A DNA stretch of 15,524 nt, from assembly GCA_035307785.1 (NCBI GenBank), contig DATGHS010000183.1, positions 1 through 15,524 of the forward strand, in the 5' to 3' direction. The notes under the pieces were generated by a model, which worked only from the letters and a program-made list of their open reading frames with translations, was not told where the DNA came from and did no database searches. A program made the translations under genes and the position numbers. Of the stretch, positions 1 to 6,637 are shown piece after piece (position 1 is the stretch's first letter; every line of letters starts with the position of its first letter). Source of the stretch: DATGHS01 sp035307785. GTDB taxonomy: Bacteria; Planctomycetota; Planctomycetia; Gemmatales; Gemmataceae.

Positions 1-1
1 C

Positions 2-364
2 ATTGCCCGGAATGTCGCCCGCAACGCCATTCGCAGCCGCAAGCGCCGTTCGTGTTTGACGTTGGGCCGGCTCGCCCCGTCGCCCTTCGGCGAAGCCCGC
101 GAAGCGCAGTTTCCGTCGCGGCGCCACGAATCGCCGGCGCAGCCGCTGGAGCGTGAAGAAATCACACTCGTGGTGCGCTCGGCCATGCGCGAGTTGGCCC
201 TGCGGCAACGCGTCGCGCTCGAACTACAGTTTCAGGATTGCAGCTATAGCGAAATTGCGGCACAATTGCACGTCTCGGCCAAGGCCGCCAAGAGCCTGCT
301 CTACCGGGCCCGCATGCAACTGCGGCAGCATTTGCAGGACTTCGCCCTGGCCGGCGCCACCTAG
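2..364 (+). CDS. RNA polymerase sigma factor, sigma-70/ECF-like family (5' end outside window)
   Basis: This is the C-terminal 120 residues of a sigma factor; the reading frame is open from position 2 and the start lies to the left of the window. The first visible residues, IARNVARNAIRSRKRR, match the end of sigma region 2, with its usual Asn and basic R/K run. After a linker of about 40 residues comes a region 4 helix-turn-helix: a helix around LALRQRVALEL, then SYSEIAAQLHVSAKAAKSLL as the turn and recognition helix, then YRARMQLRQHL. The linker is Pro/Arg-rich and poorly conserved. Region 4 would contact the -35 element. The next gene is 266 bases downstream beyond a hairpin, so they are probably not one operon. 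No anti-sigma gene is visible. It could belong to a planctomycete-specific ECF subgroup, but the missing N-terminus prevents assignment. Confidence 0.85.
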   Translation: MARNVARNAIRSRKRRSCLTLGRLAPSPFGEAREAQFPSRRHESPAQPLEREEITLVVRSAMRELALRQRVALELQFQDCSYSEIAAQLHVSAKAAKSLLYRARMQLRQHLQDFALAGAT

Positions 365-391
365 TAGACCTTGCACGCTTAAGAGGTGGGC

Positions 392-453
392 GGTTAGCCC
401 GAAGCGCCAGCGAGGGCGTTTACTCGGTTCCTCGCTGGCGCTTCGGGCTAACC
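392..453. repeat. Intergenic inverted repeat, family A copy 1
   Basis: Two 24-base arms (392-415 and 430-453) are perfect reverse complements around a 14-base loop. The core is AGCGCCAGCGAGG in the left arm. Related copies lie at 8019-8076 and 10650-10702. It starts 27 bases after the sigma factor stop, so its RNA could fold into a stem and act as a terminator or mRNA stabiliser, but there is no T-tract after it. Confidence 0.85.
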
Positions 454-548
454 CACTGCTTTACGCTGGACGGTCAACCAGGCCAGGCTTTCCAGCCTAA
501 TGAAGCTCCGGTGACGTCATCCCGGCAAGGCGGATCGACAACCTTCGC

Positions 549-578
549 TGGACAATTAGCTCGATTGCCTGCTACAAC
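549..578 (+). promoter_or_regulatory. Possible sigma-70-type promoter for the lipoprotein gene
   Basis: TGGACA (549-554; 5 of 6 to the -35 consensus) is followed after 18 bases by TACAAC (573-578; 4 of 6 to the -10 consensus). It would start transcription about 45 bases upstream of the lipoprotein ATG. This is a visual match only, and promoter rules in planctomycetes are poorly defined. Confidence 0.3.
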
Positions 579-630
579 GTGACCGTGGAGCATGAAGCCG
601 CACGGTCATACTTATTGTTGAGGGTTTGTT

Positions 631-1473
631 ATGCGCCGGGCCGTTATCTGCAAGTTCCTGTTTCGTGGCATCGCCATCTCCGGCCTCGCTTTTCTTCTCG
701 GCTGCCCGTCATCGAACGGCGGCGGCAACGGCGGCATCGTCACCAAGCTCAAGGAATCGACGGAACCAAAAAACGTCGTCGAGCCCGTTACGGCGGAGGA
801 GGCCGAGAAGGCCAAGAATCAGATCGAATTGGCCATTCGTGCCCACGGCGGCGACAATCTCGCCCGTATGCGCAACTATTTGATTTGCCGGCAAACCGGT
901 AAGAGCAACGTTGAGCAACAAGCACCATTTGCCACCGACCGGGAATGGCAAATCGCGTTTCCCGACCGAATCTATGCTACGGTGATCGTGCCGAACCAAA
1001 CGACATACGTTTGGTCCAATCCGTCGGGCGGCTGGTGGCGTACGGGCGCCAGTACCAGTGAGCTTCCCGGCGAACTGCTGGAGGATTTGCAAACCCAGCT
1101 TTATATCTTCTCACTCTTCACACTGACTCCGTTGCGCGACCCGCAACTCGTTCTAAAGCCGCTTCCGGATACGTCGGTGGGAGGCAAGCCCGCCAAGGCC
1201 ATCAAAGTCATGCAAAAGGATCACCCTCAAATCGAGCTGGATTTTGACGCTCAAAGCAACTTGCTGGTGCGGATGTTTTTGCGGCGGAAATTGCCGCATG
1301 TGGGCGCGATCGAGCACCAAATCTTGCTTTCCGACCACAAGAGATTTGAAGGGATTCAGCTTCCGACCCGATGGGTGGAGATCAATGATGGCAGCGTGAA
1401 GATGGACCTCGACGGCGCGGAATACCGCTTCCCGTCGGAAATCCCCGCGAAGCTCTTTGCCAAGCCCGACTAG
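631..1473 (+). CDS. Lipoprotein with LolA-like (outer-membrane lipoprotein carrier-like) appearance
   Basis: This 280-residue protein starts with a lipoprotein signal: basic MRR, a hydrophobic stretch, and the lipobox L22-L23-G24-C25, so Cys25 should be lipidated. A Ser/Gly/Asn-rich linker and a charged helix follow. From about residue 68 (AIRAHGGDNLARM) to the end, alternating strands with phrases such as GGKPAKAIKV and LDFDAQSNLLVRM resemble the planctomycete proteins with a LolA/LppX-like half-barrel that binds lipids or hydrophobic ligands. That fold assignment is inference from pattern. The start is supported by GAGGG at 620-624, six bases before the ATG. It is convergent with the Mla operon; a shared lipid-related role is tempting but unproven. 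Confidence 0.8.
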   Translation: MRRAVICKFLFRGIAISGLAFLLGCPSSNGGGNGGIVTKLKESTEPKNVVEPVTAEEAEKAKNQIELAIRAHGGDNLARMRNYLICRQTGKSNVEQQAPFATDREWQIAFPDRIYATVIVPNQTTYVWSNPSGGWWRTGASTSELPGELLEDLQTQLYIFSLFTLTPLRDPQLVLKPLPDTSVGGKPAKAIKVMQKDHPQIELDFDAQSNLLVRMFLRRKLPHVGAIEHQILLSDHKRFEGIQLPTRWVEINDGSVKMDLDGAEYRFPSEIPAKLFAKPD

Positions 1474-1483
1474 GACAGTCAAG

Positions 1484-1511
1484 CCGTGAGGCGAGTCTTC
1501 GAGCCTCGCGG
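1484..1511. terminator. Hairpin between convergent genes, possible bidirectional terminator
   Basis: Arms of nine bases (1484-1492 and 1503-1511, CCGTGAGGC and GCCTCGCGG) pair with one G-T wobble around a ten-base loop. It sits in the 48-base gap between the convergent lipoprotein and MlaD stop codons. No T-tract follows on either strand. The loop and arm bases (GGCGAG, TTCGAGCC) resemble the repeat at 2926-2953. Confidence 0.45.
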
Positions 1512-1521
1512 GTCTGTGCGT

Positions 1522-2883
1522 TTACTTCGGATACACATTCGGCTGGGTCGGGGCGAACGGCGATTCCTTTACGCCGCTGCTCGGGTGCACGGCCCCGCCG
1601 ATGCCGAGCTTCTCCGGGTGCCGGGCGATCTGGTCGGCAAACACTTGTAAGTCGTTCAGCAGCTTATCGATCCGCGGCATGGTCCGCACGAGCATGATCG
1701 ACGCGTCGTTCAAGTTGTTATAAAGCGATGGGTCGTTCAGCAGCTTTCCCAGCGAACCGTCGGTCCGCGAGCCGGCCGCGGTGAATTGCCGCAATTCCAG
1801 AATCAGCCGGTTCAACTGGGCCAGCGTTTCCTCCGCATTGCGGGTAATCGACTCGCTTCGATCGGCAAGCGGTTTCGTCGCTTTGCGAAGATTGTCAATC
1901 GCTTCATCCGCTTTCTCGGCCGATTCGCTCACCCGCTTCATTGCCTTGGATCCGTCTTTCAACATCTGGTCGGCATTATTCGCCACCGAGTCGAGCCGTT
2001 GCGATGCTGTGGCCGTGTTGTTCAGAATCAGATTGATCTTCTTCTGGTTCTCGTCGTTGATGATCTGATGGAGGTTAACAGCCACTCTATTGAGATTGTC
2101 GCTGAGTTCCTCGAAGTGCTCGATAGTCCGGTTGATCTTGGACTCGTTGGTCTGCAAGATCACGTTGGCGCGTTCGCCGGCGTCGCTCCAGTTCTTGGCT
2201 GCCATGTAAATGCGGTCATTCGACTTGCTCAGTTCGGGAATGAAGTTTCGCGTCGTGTCGCTGAGATTGCGGATGCTGTCGTTGGTCTGGCGTACTTCCG
2301 GCAACGTTTCCCGTAATGAGCGCGACAGCGCCGCGAATTCCGTAGCCGCATCCTTGATCTTCGGCGTCACGTCGCGAATCCCTTCGAACGACTTGCGAAT
2401 CTCGGCCAGCGATTGCTCGGCCGACGGAACCAGCCGCTGCACCTCTACCGCGGCCTGCCGGGTATCGAAGGCGCTGCGGCCTTCAATAACGACGCCCGGA
2501 TCGCGCACCGATGTATCCTTGTTCTCCGGGTCGGGAACGAAGTCGATGGATGTGTCACCGCTGAGCAACGATTGGCCAATGGTGGGGGTTTCGTTTGCGC
2601 GCGGCAGAAACTTTTTATCGACGAGAACCGTTGCAAAGACAGCCAGGTTGCCCTTCTCGTCCGGCTTTAGCTCCAATTCGCTGACCTGGCCGATCTTGAC
2701 GCCCGACATGCGGACCGGCGTGCCCGGACCCACGCCAGGTGCATTCTTGAATTTGACGACGTATTTCTCGCGCGTGGTGAGAAACGCCGGCTGCTTGCCA
2801 AAGAGAATGACGAGCACGACGATGGCCAGGACGCAGCCGATGACGAAAACGCCCAATCGGATTTTTTGTCCACGCTCGCTCAT
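1522..2883 (-). CDS. mlaD: MlaD-family (MCE domain) lipid-transport protein
   Basis: This is the periplasmic, membrane-anchored MCE component of an Mla-type ABC transporter, 453 residues with the start chosen here. An N-terminal anchor helix (about residues 9-28, LGVFVIGCVLAIVVLVILFG) is followed by an MCE domain around residues 38-115, including the typical GVGPGTPVRMSGVKIGQV segment. Most of the rest, about 140-410, is predicted long amphipathic helix/coiled coil, as in MCE proteins whose hexamers build a tube for lipids. The tail HPEKLGIGGA is like other planctomycete members. The ATG at 2883 has a perfect AAGGAG five bases upstream. The frame stays open upstream to 2961, but those codons fall in an inverted repeat. 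It is the last gene of the operon, 85 bases after the ATPase gene. Confidence 0.93.
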   Translation of the reverse strand: MSERGQKIRLGVFVIGCVLAIVVLVILFGKQPAFLTTREKYVVKFKNAPGVGPGTPVRMSGVKIGQVSELELKPDEKGNLAVFATVLVDKKFLPRANETPTIGQSLLSGDTSIDFVPDPENKDTSVRDPGVVIEGRSAFDTRQAAVEVQRLVPSAEQSLAEIRKSFEGIRDVTPKIKDAATEFAALSRSLRETLPEVRQTNDSIRNLSDTTRNFIPELSKSNDRIYMAAKNWSDAGERANVILQTNESKINRTIEHFEELSDNLNRVAVNLHQIINDENQKKINLILNNTATASQRLDSVANNADQMLKDGSKAMKRVSESAEKADEAIDNLRKATKPLADRSESITRNAEETLAQLNRLILELRQFTAAGSRTDGSLGKLLNDPSLYNNLNDASIMLVRTMPRIDKLLNDLQVFADQIARHPEKLGIGGAVHPSSGVKESPFAPTQPNVYPK

Positions 2884-2895
2884 GCTTACTCCTTG

Positions 2896-2972
2896 GTGAG
2901 TGGTGAGTGGTAAACGAATTCCAAGCCGCGGGGCGAGGCTTCGAGCCCCGCGGGTTACCACTCACCACTCAC
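2896..2972. repeat. Nested inverted repeat between mlaF and mlaD
   Basis: The outer arms (2896-2913 and 2955-2972) are 18-base perfect reverse complements made of a GTGAGTGGTGAGTGG-type sequence. Inside them, 2926-2934 and 2945-2953 (CCGCGGGGC and GCCCCGCGG) form a second perfect nine-base stem around GAGGCTTCGA. The element covers most of the gap between the mlaF stop and the mlaD ribosome binding site, touching the last bases of mlaF. In the operon mRNA it could form a long stem just ahead of the mlaD start. Confidence 0.85.
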
Positions 2973-3811
2973 TCCTCCTGCCGCGCCGGCAACATCAAAC
3001 TCTCTCCTTCGCCGCCCAATGCCTCAAAGCGGCCGCGGGCGTCGCCTTCCACGAACTGTCGCACGCGCGGATCCGAGCATTGCCGCAGTTCTTCCGGCGT
3101 GCCGTCGAATAGAATCTGCGAATCCGTGTCCCGCAAGCGCGCTAGCGGATACAGCATCACCACGCGGTCGGCCACTTTCAGCGCCGTCTTCATGTCGTGG
3201 GTGACCACCACGCTTGTGACCGGGTAACGCTGCCGGCACTGGATGACCAACTCATTGATTACGTCGCTCATGATCGGGTCCAGGCCAGTTGTCGGCTCGT
3301 CGTAGAGCATGATTTCCGGTCTGAGTGCGAGCGCGCGGGCCAGGCCCACGCGCTTGCGCATGCCGCCGGATAGCTCGGCGGGGAACTTATTCACCACGTC
3401 GGCTGCCAAACCGACTTCACGCAGATGCTCGCGCACCCGGTCGTCGAGTTCCGATTCCGGCACACCATTCGAGCGCATGCCGAATGCCACGTTGTCAAAC
3501 ACCGAGAGCGAATCGAACAGAGCCGCACCCTGGAACAGGAAACCGATGCGCAGCCGCTGCTTGGTCAACTCACGATCGCTCAGGTCGGTCAGCACTTTCC
3601 CGTCGAATAGCACGCGGCCAACGGTCGGCCGCAGCAGGCCCACGATGAGCTTCAGCATTACCGTCTTGCCGCAACCGCTCTCGCCCAGGATCACAACGGT
3701 CTGCTTGCGCGGCACCGTGAGGTTGATGGCCCGCAGAATCTGCTGCGAACCAAACTGCACGTGGACATTTTCGAACACTACCAGCGGCTCAGAAGCAACG
3801 GGGTCGCTCAT
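2969..3811 (-). CDS. mlaF: MlaF-like ABC transporter ATPase
   Basis: This is the cytoplasmic ATPase powering Mla/MCE lipid transport, 280 residues. All ABC motifs are present: Walker A GESGCGKT (43-50), Q-loop Q94, signature LSGGM (147-151), Walker B IMLYDE (167-172), D-loop GLD (176-178) and switch H205 in VVVTHD. The order and the phrase FLFQGAALFDSLSVFDNVAFG are characteristic of the MlaF branch. I chose the ATG at 3811, preceded by GGAA six bases upstream; an in-frame TTG at 3823 would add four residues. It lies between the permease and MCE genes. Its C-terminal extension after residue 230 is usual for the family. The 327-base gap to the permease gene is large for an operon and is filled by an inverted repeat. 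Confidence 0.95.
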   Translation of the reverse strand: MSDPVASEPLVVFENVHVQFGSQQILRAINLTVPRKQTVVILGESGCGKTVMLKLIVGLLRPTVGRVLFDGKVLTDLSDRELTKQRLRIGFLFQGAALFDSLSVFDNVAFGMRSNGVPESELDDRVREHLREVGLAADVVNKFPAELSGGMRKRVGLARALALRPEIMLYDEPTTGLDPIMSDVINELVIQCRQRYPVTSVVVTHDMKTALKVADRVVMLYPLARLRDTDSQILFDGTPEELRQCSDPRVRQFVEGDARGRFEALGGEGESLMLPARQEE

Positions 3812-3874
3812 GCAACGTTCCAATGAACTTCACTGTGCCCGGTCCACCTGTTCCACTTTGTAGCCGCGGAGCGG

Positions 3875-4050
3875 CGACCGATGGTAGCCAGGGGTGAAGC
3901 GCAGCGCAACCCCTGGTTGACGACGTCTCATGATTGACAGAGCCCTGGAAGGGCGAAGGATTCTGTCGCCCCTCCGGGGCTTCCAACCTTCGCATTGGTC
4001 ACCCTATCCAGGGGTTGCGCTAGCGCTCCACCCCTGGCTACCATCGGTCG
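3875..4050. repeat. Large intergenic inverted repeat within the Mla operon
   Basis: The arm 3875-3916 and the arm 4008-4050 are about 42 bases each and nearly perfect reverse complements, with a few differences in the middle (GAAGCGCAGCGC against GCGCTAGCGCTC). Each arm itself contains a smaller stem, CCAGGGGT...ACCCCTGG. Between them, around 3942-3983, lies a second imperfect inverted pair (GAGCCCTGGAAGGGCGA against TCGCCCCTCCGGGGCTTC). I recognise this composite pattern as a common dispersed element of planctomycete genomes; its role is unknown. Confidence 0.85.
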
Positions 4051-4064
4051 CCCCCTTCGGGGGC
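4050..4064. repeat. Short GC-rich hairpin
   Basis: GCCCCC and GGGGGC pair around TTC at the right edge of the large inverted repeat. A weaker counterpart (GCCGCGGAGCGGC) sits outside the left arm near 3863-3875, so it belongs to the same composite repeat. Confidence 0.6.
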
Positions 4065-4138
4065 TGCGAAGCCCAGGTGCGTCCTCCGTCGACCGTAACG
4101 AATCTTTGTTACGTTGGTCTTCAAAAAAGCCATTCCGT

Positions 4139-4954
4139 TCACCCCGAGAACACGCCCAACCGATCGTGCAGGCTGTTCAAAAAGATCGCCAGGAGGAAGT
4201 CCAGCGCCAGGATGGCCACAAACGACAGCACGAAGGCCTGCGTCGCCGCGCGACCCACGCCCGCGGCGCCGGCCCCGCTGCGGAAGCCGCGATGGCAGCT
4301 AATGAGGGCAATCACGCCCCCAAAGAAGATCGGCTTCACCATCCCGGTGCCGATGTCCCACAGCGCCACGATCTCCTGACTATGCTGCCAGTAGAAGTTC
4401 GCCTCGATTCCATAAACGCGAATGCAGATCAAGGCGCCGCCGAAGATGCCGGCGATATCGGCCGCCGCGGTTAGCAGTGGAATCAGCAGCACGCAGGCCA
4501 GAAAGCGCGGCACTACGAGGTAATAGATCGGGTTCACTCCCAGGCACGACAGCGCGTCGATCTGTTCGTTCACGCGCATGGTCGCCAGCTCCGCGGCCAT
4601 GGAACTTCCAATCCGACCGGCCAACATTGTCGCCGCCAGCACCGGGCCCAGCTCGCGGATGACCGAGACGTTGATGATCGAGCCCGTCCAGGTCGAAAAG
4701 CCGAGTCGTGTAAACTGGCTCACGGTCTGCACGGCCAGCACCATACCGATGAAAAACCCGGTTATCATCACCACGAACAGGCTCTGGTACCCGATGCTGT
4801 AGCTGACCGGAAAAAAGGTTCTCCAGCGCGGCAAACGAAACACCAGCCACATGAACATGCGGCCCGAAAAGCCTGCAAAGTCGCCCAGGCCTTCGATGGC
4901 GTCGAGTAGCATGTTCCAAATGTAGGCAAGGCCGGAAACAGCGTATTCGGCCAT
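4139..4954 (-). CDS. mlaE: MlaE-like ABC transporter permease
   Basis: This is the inner-membrane permease of the Mla/MCE lipid transporter, 271 residues, the usual length for the MlaE/YrbE family. A membrane-embedded N-terminal part leads into the helix LFVVMITGFFIGMVLAVQ (59-76). The family hallmark lies at 100-135: RELGPVLAATMLAGRIG, then SSMAAELATMRVNEQIDAL, containing the conserved Glu-Leu-Gly-Pro and the E..TM....QIDAL coupling helix that touches the ATPase. Further helices follow, ending in LSFVAILALDFLLAIFLN. The ATG at 4954 has AGAGG about ten bases upstream. A TAAAAT hexamer on the minus strand at 5070-5065 might be a -10 box, without a clear -35. It is the first gene of the operon; no MlaB or MlaC gene is seen nearby. 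Confidence 0.94.
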   Translation of the reverse strand: MAEYAVSGLAYIWNMLLDAIEGLGDFAGFSGRMFMWLVFRLPRWRTFFPVSYSIGYQSLFVVMITGFFIGMVLAVQTVSQFTRLGFSTWTGSIINVSVIRELGPVLAATMLAGRIGSSMAAELATMRVNEQIDALSCLGVNPIYYLVVPRFLACVLLIPLLTAAADIAGIFGGALICIRVYGIEANFYWQHSQEIVALWDIGTGMVKPIFFGGVIALISCHRGFRSGAGAAGVGRAATQAFVLSFVAILALDFLLAIFLNSLHDRLGVFSG

Positions 4955-5103
4955 GGGTTGTTGGCCTCTTGGCAGCGCCGCATCCGCCGGCGCGAAATTA
5001 TCGACGTGGAGTAAGATCGGTTATGCCGGGTGCGCGGCAGGCATCGAATTCGACGATCCTGCCCATTTTACCAAAGATGCGGGCCGAATTTTCGGCGCAG
5101 CCC

Positions 5104-5994
5104 TTACAACCCGTGTGCCCGGCACGATCGGACCGGAGCGCCGTTTTGCCATTCCACCCAGGCGTGCAATTGATGGTCCCAGGTGTAGCCGGAGAAATTC
5201 GGCTCGGGAGGGCCCGCCGGCGGCAGTGCATCGGCCGGCAATGCCCAGGCTACGTCATGTGCGGCATAGGGATGTTCGAACACCATCCGGCGGCGCATTT
5301 CCGCTTGGCGCTGGAGCATGGCCAGTTCCATCATCCCGGCCAGCGGCACAAACACGGCGATTAGGAGGAGCACAGGGTTAACAGAAAATGCACCTAAGAG
5401 AAACAGAACGGCGAATCCCATGCCGACGCCAACTGCCACTTTCGTCGCAGCAATTCTCGGCAGAAAAAGAGCGAGAAAGGCGCGGAAGATCCGTCCGCCA
5501 TCCATCGGGAACGCCGGGATCAGGTTGAACAGCAACAATCCGACGTTCATGATGGTCAACAAGAATAGGTACTCCGGCACCGAGGTGGGCCCACCATTTT
5601 TGAGGTCGCCCAAAAGCGTTCCGTCGAAGCCAAGTGCAAGAAAGCTTAGCCCGAACAGAATTGCCAGCACCAAGTTGACTGCCGGGCCGGCCAGCGAAAT
5701 GATGATCTCCTCGATTGGCACTTCGCTCATCTTTTCCAGACGAGCCACCCCACCGAGCGGGTAAAGCGTAATATCGCGAGTGCCAATTCCAAACATCCGA
5801 GCCGTAAGCGCATGGCCGTACTCATGTAACAAGACGAAAAGCAACAAGGCGGGTACCAACAGCAGAGTCAAAACCGTGGGCGCGACGCCATGTGGGCTGT
5901 ATTGCCATATGGCGAGAAAAAACAGAATCACGAAACTCCAGTGGATATATATGTCGATGCCGAAAACTCGGCCGATTTTCCATGATCTGAGCAT
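5104..5994 (-). CDS. Site-2 protease family (M50) intramembrane metalloprotease
   Basis: This 296-residue membrane protein should cleave substrates within or near the membrane using zinc. Key motifs are H57-E58-Y59-G60-H61 in a hydrophobic helix (LLLFVLLHEYGHALTARMFG) and F162-P163-M164-D165-G166-G167-R168 in a later helix; H57, H61 and D165 are the expected zinc ligands and E58 the catalytic base. SLAGPAVNLVLAIL (100-113) is the usual central helix. The start LRSWKIGRVFGIDIYIHW is typical of the short SpoIVFB-like group without PDZ. CBS domains, which many relatives have, are absent; instead a soluble tail of about 70 residues ends the protein. The ATG at 5994 has AAGGAG five bases upstream, so I prefer it to an in-frame start at 6042. 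The substrate is unknown. Confidence 0.93.
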   Translation of the reverse strand: MLRSWKIGRVFGIDIYIHWSFVILFFLAIWQYSPHGVAPTVLTLLLVPALLLFVLLHEYGHALTARMFGIGTRDITLYPLGGVARLEKMSEVPIEEIIISLAGPAVNLVLAILFGLSFLALGFDGTLLGDLKNGGPTSVPEYLFLLTIMNVGLLLFNLIPAFPMDGGRIFRAFLALFLPRIAATKVAVGVGMGFAVLFLLGAFSVNPVLLLIAVFVPLAGMMELAMLQRQAEMRRRMVFEHPYAAHDVAWALPADALPPAGPPEPNFSGYTWDHQLHAWVEWQNGAPVRSCRAHGL

Positions 5995-6053
5995 GTTCGC
6001 TCCTTGCCCGCGCCTTCCCGGCTGTTTGCCGTAGGCGCTCACCTCACATTGCG

Positions 6054-6161
6054 CTATCTCTGTATAGCATTATTAGCGCCCAAGACCATTTGGGGAATGG
6101 CAGACGCGCCTGCCATTTTCGTCTCGTGCAAATCGTAGGCCAAGTTCCAGACTTCGTTCAT
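6054..6161 (-). CDS. Possible 35-residue small protein upstream of the site-2 protease
   Basis: The frame starts MNEVWNLAYDLHETK and ends QMVLGANNAIQR with a TAG stop. I do not recognise it. The case for it is translational: the ATG at 6161 is preceded by AAGGAGG four bases upstream, among the strongest ribosome binding sites in the window. The protein has no signal peptide or membrane helix. Its stop is 59 bases before the protease start on the same strand, so it could be a leader peptide or a small partner of the protease. The frame can be extended upstream to 6260 (68 residues), but that start lacks the same support. It may equally be an untranslated leader with a chance frame. Confidence 0.4.
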   Translation of the reverse strand: MNEVWNLAYDLHETKMAGASAIPQMVLGANNAIQR

Positions 6162-6341
6162 AGTTCCTCCTTCAGGCGCAATTCGGCTGAGCTGTGTGCC
6201 GCTTCGATGTTGGGGGATGTGCTTGCCGCTGAGGTTGCGTATGGCGGGAGGAATCATCATGAATTGCGCTTGTTGCTGACTTTTGGCCGCTGCGCGCGAT
6301 CCGCAGTGTACGTTCCGAATGGTGGAAAGTCACTGAAAAAT

Positions 6342-6414
6342 GCGTTTGATTTCACGAAAAAGCGTTTCGTTTCACGGGGGGTGTCTTTCTTTTGCTGAAA
6401 TGGAAACGAAACGC
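6342..6414. promoter_or_regulatory. Candidate operator: direct plus inverted GCGTTTNNTTTC motifs
   Basis: GCGTTTGATTTCACG (6342-6356) and GCGTTTCGTTTCACG (6362-6376) are direct repeats with two differences and a 20-base period, about two helical turns. GAAACGAAACGC (6403-6414) is the perfect reverse complement of the first 12 bases of the second copy. Spacing and placement in a divergent intergenic region suggest binding sites for a regulator. No such regulator is identified here. Confidence 0.45.
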
Positions 6415-6492
6415 GCCGCCTCCTAGCTTCCCAATGGGCACTTGGCCTCCGGAACGCAGAATTACAAACGGTCTCATACCGACCAAAATCGC

Positions 6493-6521
6493 TTGACAGT
6501 CAACCGAAAGCGCACCAGACT
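6493..6521 (+). promoter_or_regulatory. Weak promoter candidate upstream of the kinase
   Basis: TTGACA (6493-6498) matches the -35 consensus perfectly. At a 17-base spacing the -10 position reads CAGACT, a poor match (3 of 6). It is reported only for the perfect -35 and the position 117 bases before the chosen kinase start. Confidence 0.22.
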
Positions 6522-6637
6522 TTTGCATACCCCCTTCCGATTGTGCCGCCCGAATCGGATTTGCCGCGAAGATGCGGTTTCCGTCGCCGCTCTTGGTGTG
6601 CTCGGTCCTCGGTTTCCTGCACGAAAGCAGGGTTCGC

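Larger units (their letters stand above)
3812..4138. other. 327-base gap between mlaE and mlaF: no convincing gene
   Basis: This stretch holds a large inverted repeat (3875-4050), a GC-rich tetraloop-like hairpin (4050-4064) and a six-base stem CGTAAC/GTTACG (4094-4113). Open frames on both strands read the same phrase ALHPWLPSVA because they cross the two arms of the inverted repeat. That is a sign of repeat translation, not of genes. Confidence 0.8.
6162..6637. other. Divergent intergenic region between the small ORF/protease and the kinase
   Basis: This 476-base stretch has no convincing gene. It is richer in A/T than its neighbours around 6300-6410 and holds three copies of a GCGTTT-TTTC motif (6342-6414) and a TTGACA hexamer (6493-6498). 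It probably contains promoters for both directions. Confidence 0.6.

Noticed and set aside
392..453. Canonical Rho-independent terminator after the sigma factor
   Set aside because: The stem is strong but there is no T-tract, and related stems occur elsewhere as a dispersed family, so I list it as a repeat.
1786..2899. Plus-strand frames of 176 and 229 codons opposite mlaD
   Set aside because: They are mirror frames of a gene with a strong ribosome binding site, membrane anchor and MCE domain.
2884..2961. N-terminal extension of MlaD by 26 residues
   Set aside because: The extra codons translate an inverted repeat, and the ATG at 2883 has AAGGAG at ideal spacing followed by a typical MlaD N-terminus.
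3930..4474. Plus-strand frames of 149 and 159 codons over the mlaE/mlaF gap
   Set aside because: They begin in the inverted repeat and continue antisense to mlaE. The ALHPWLPSVA phrase is translated repeat.
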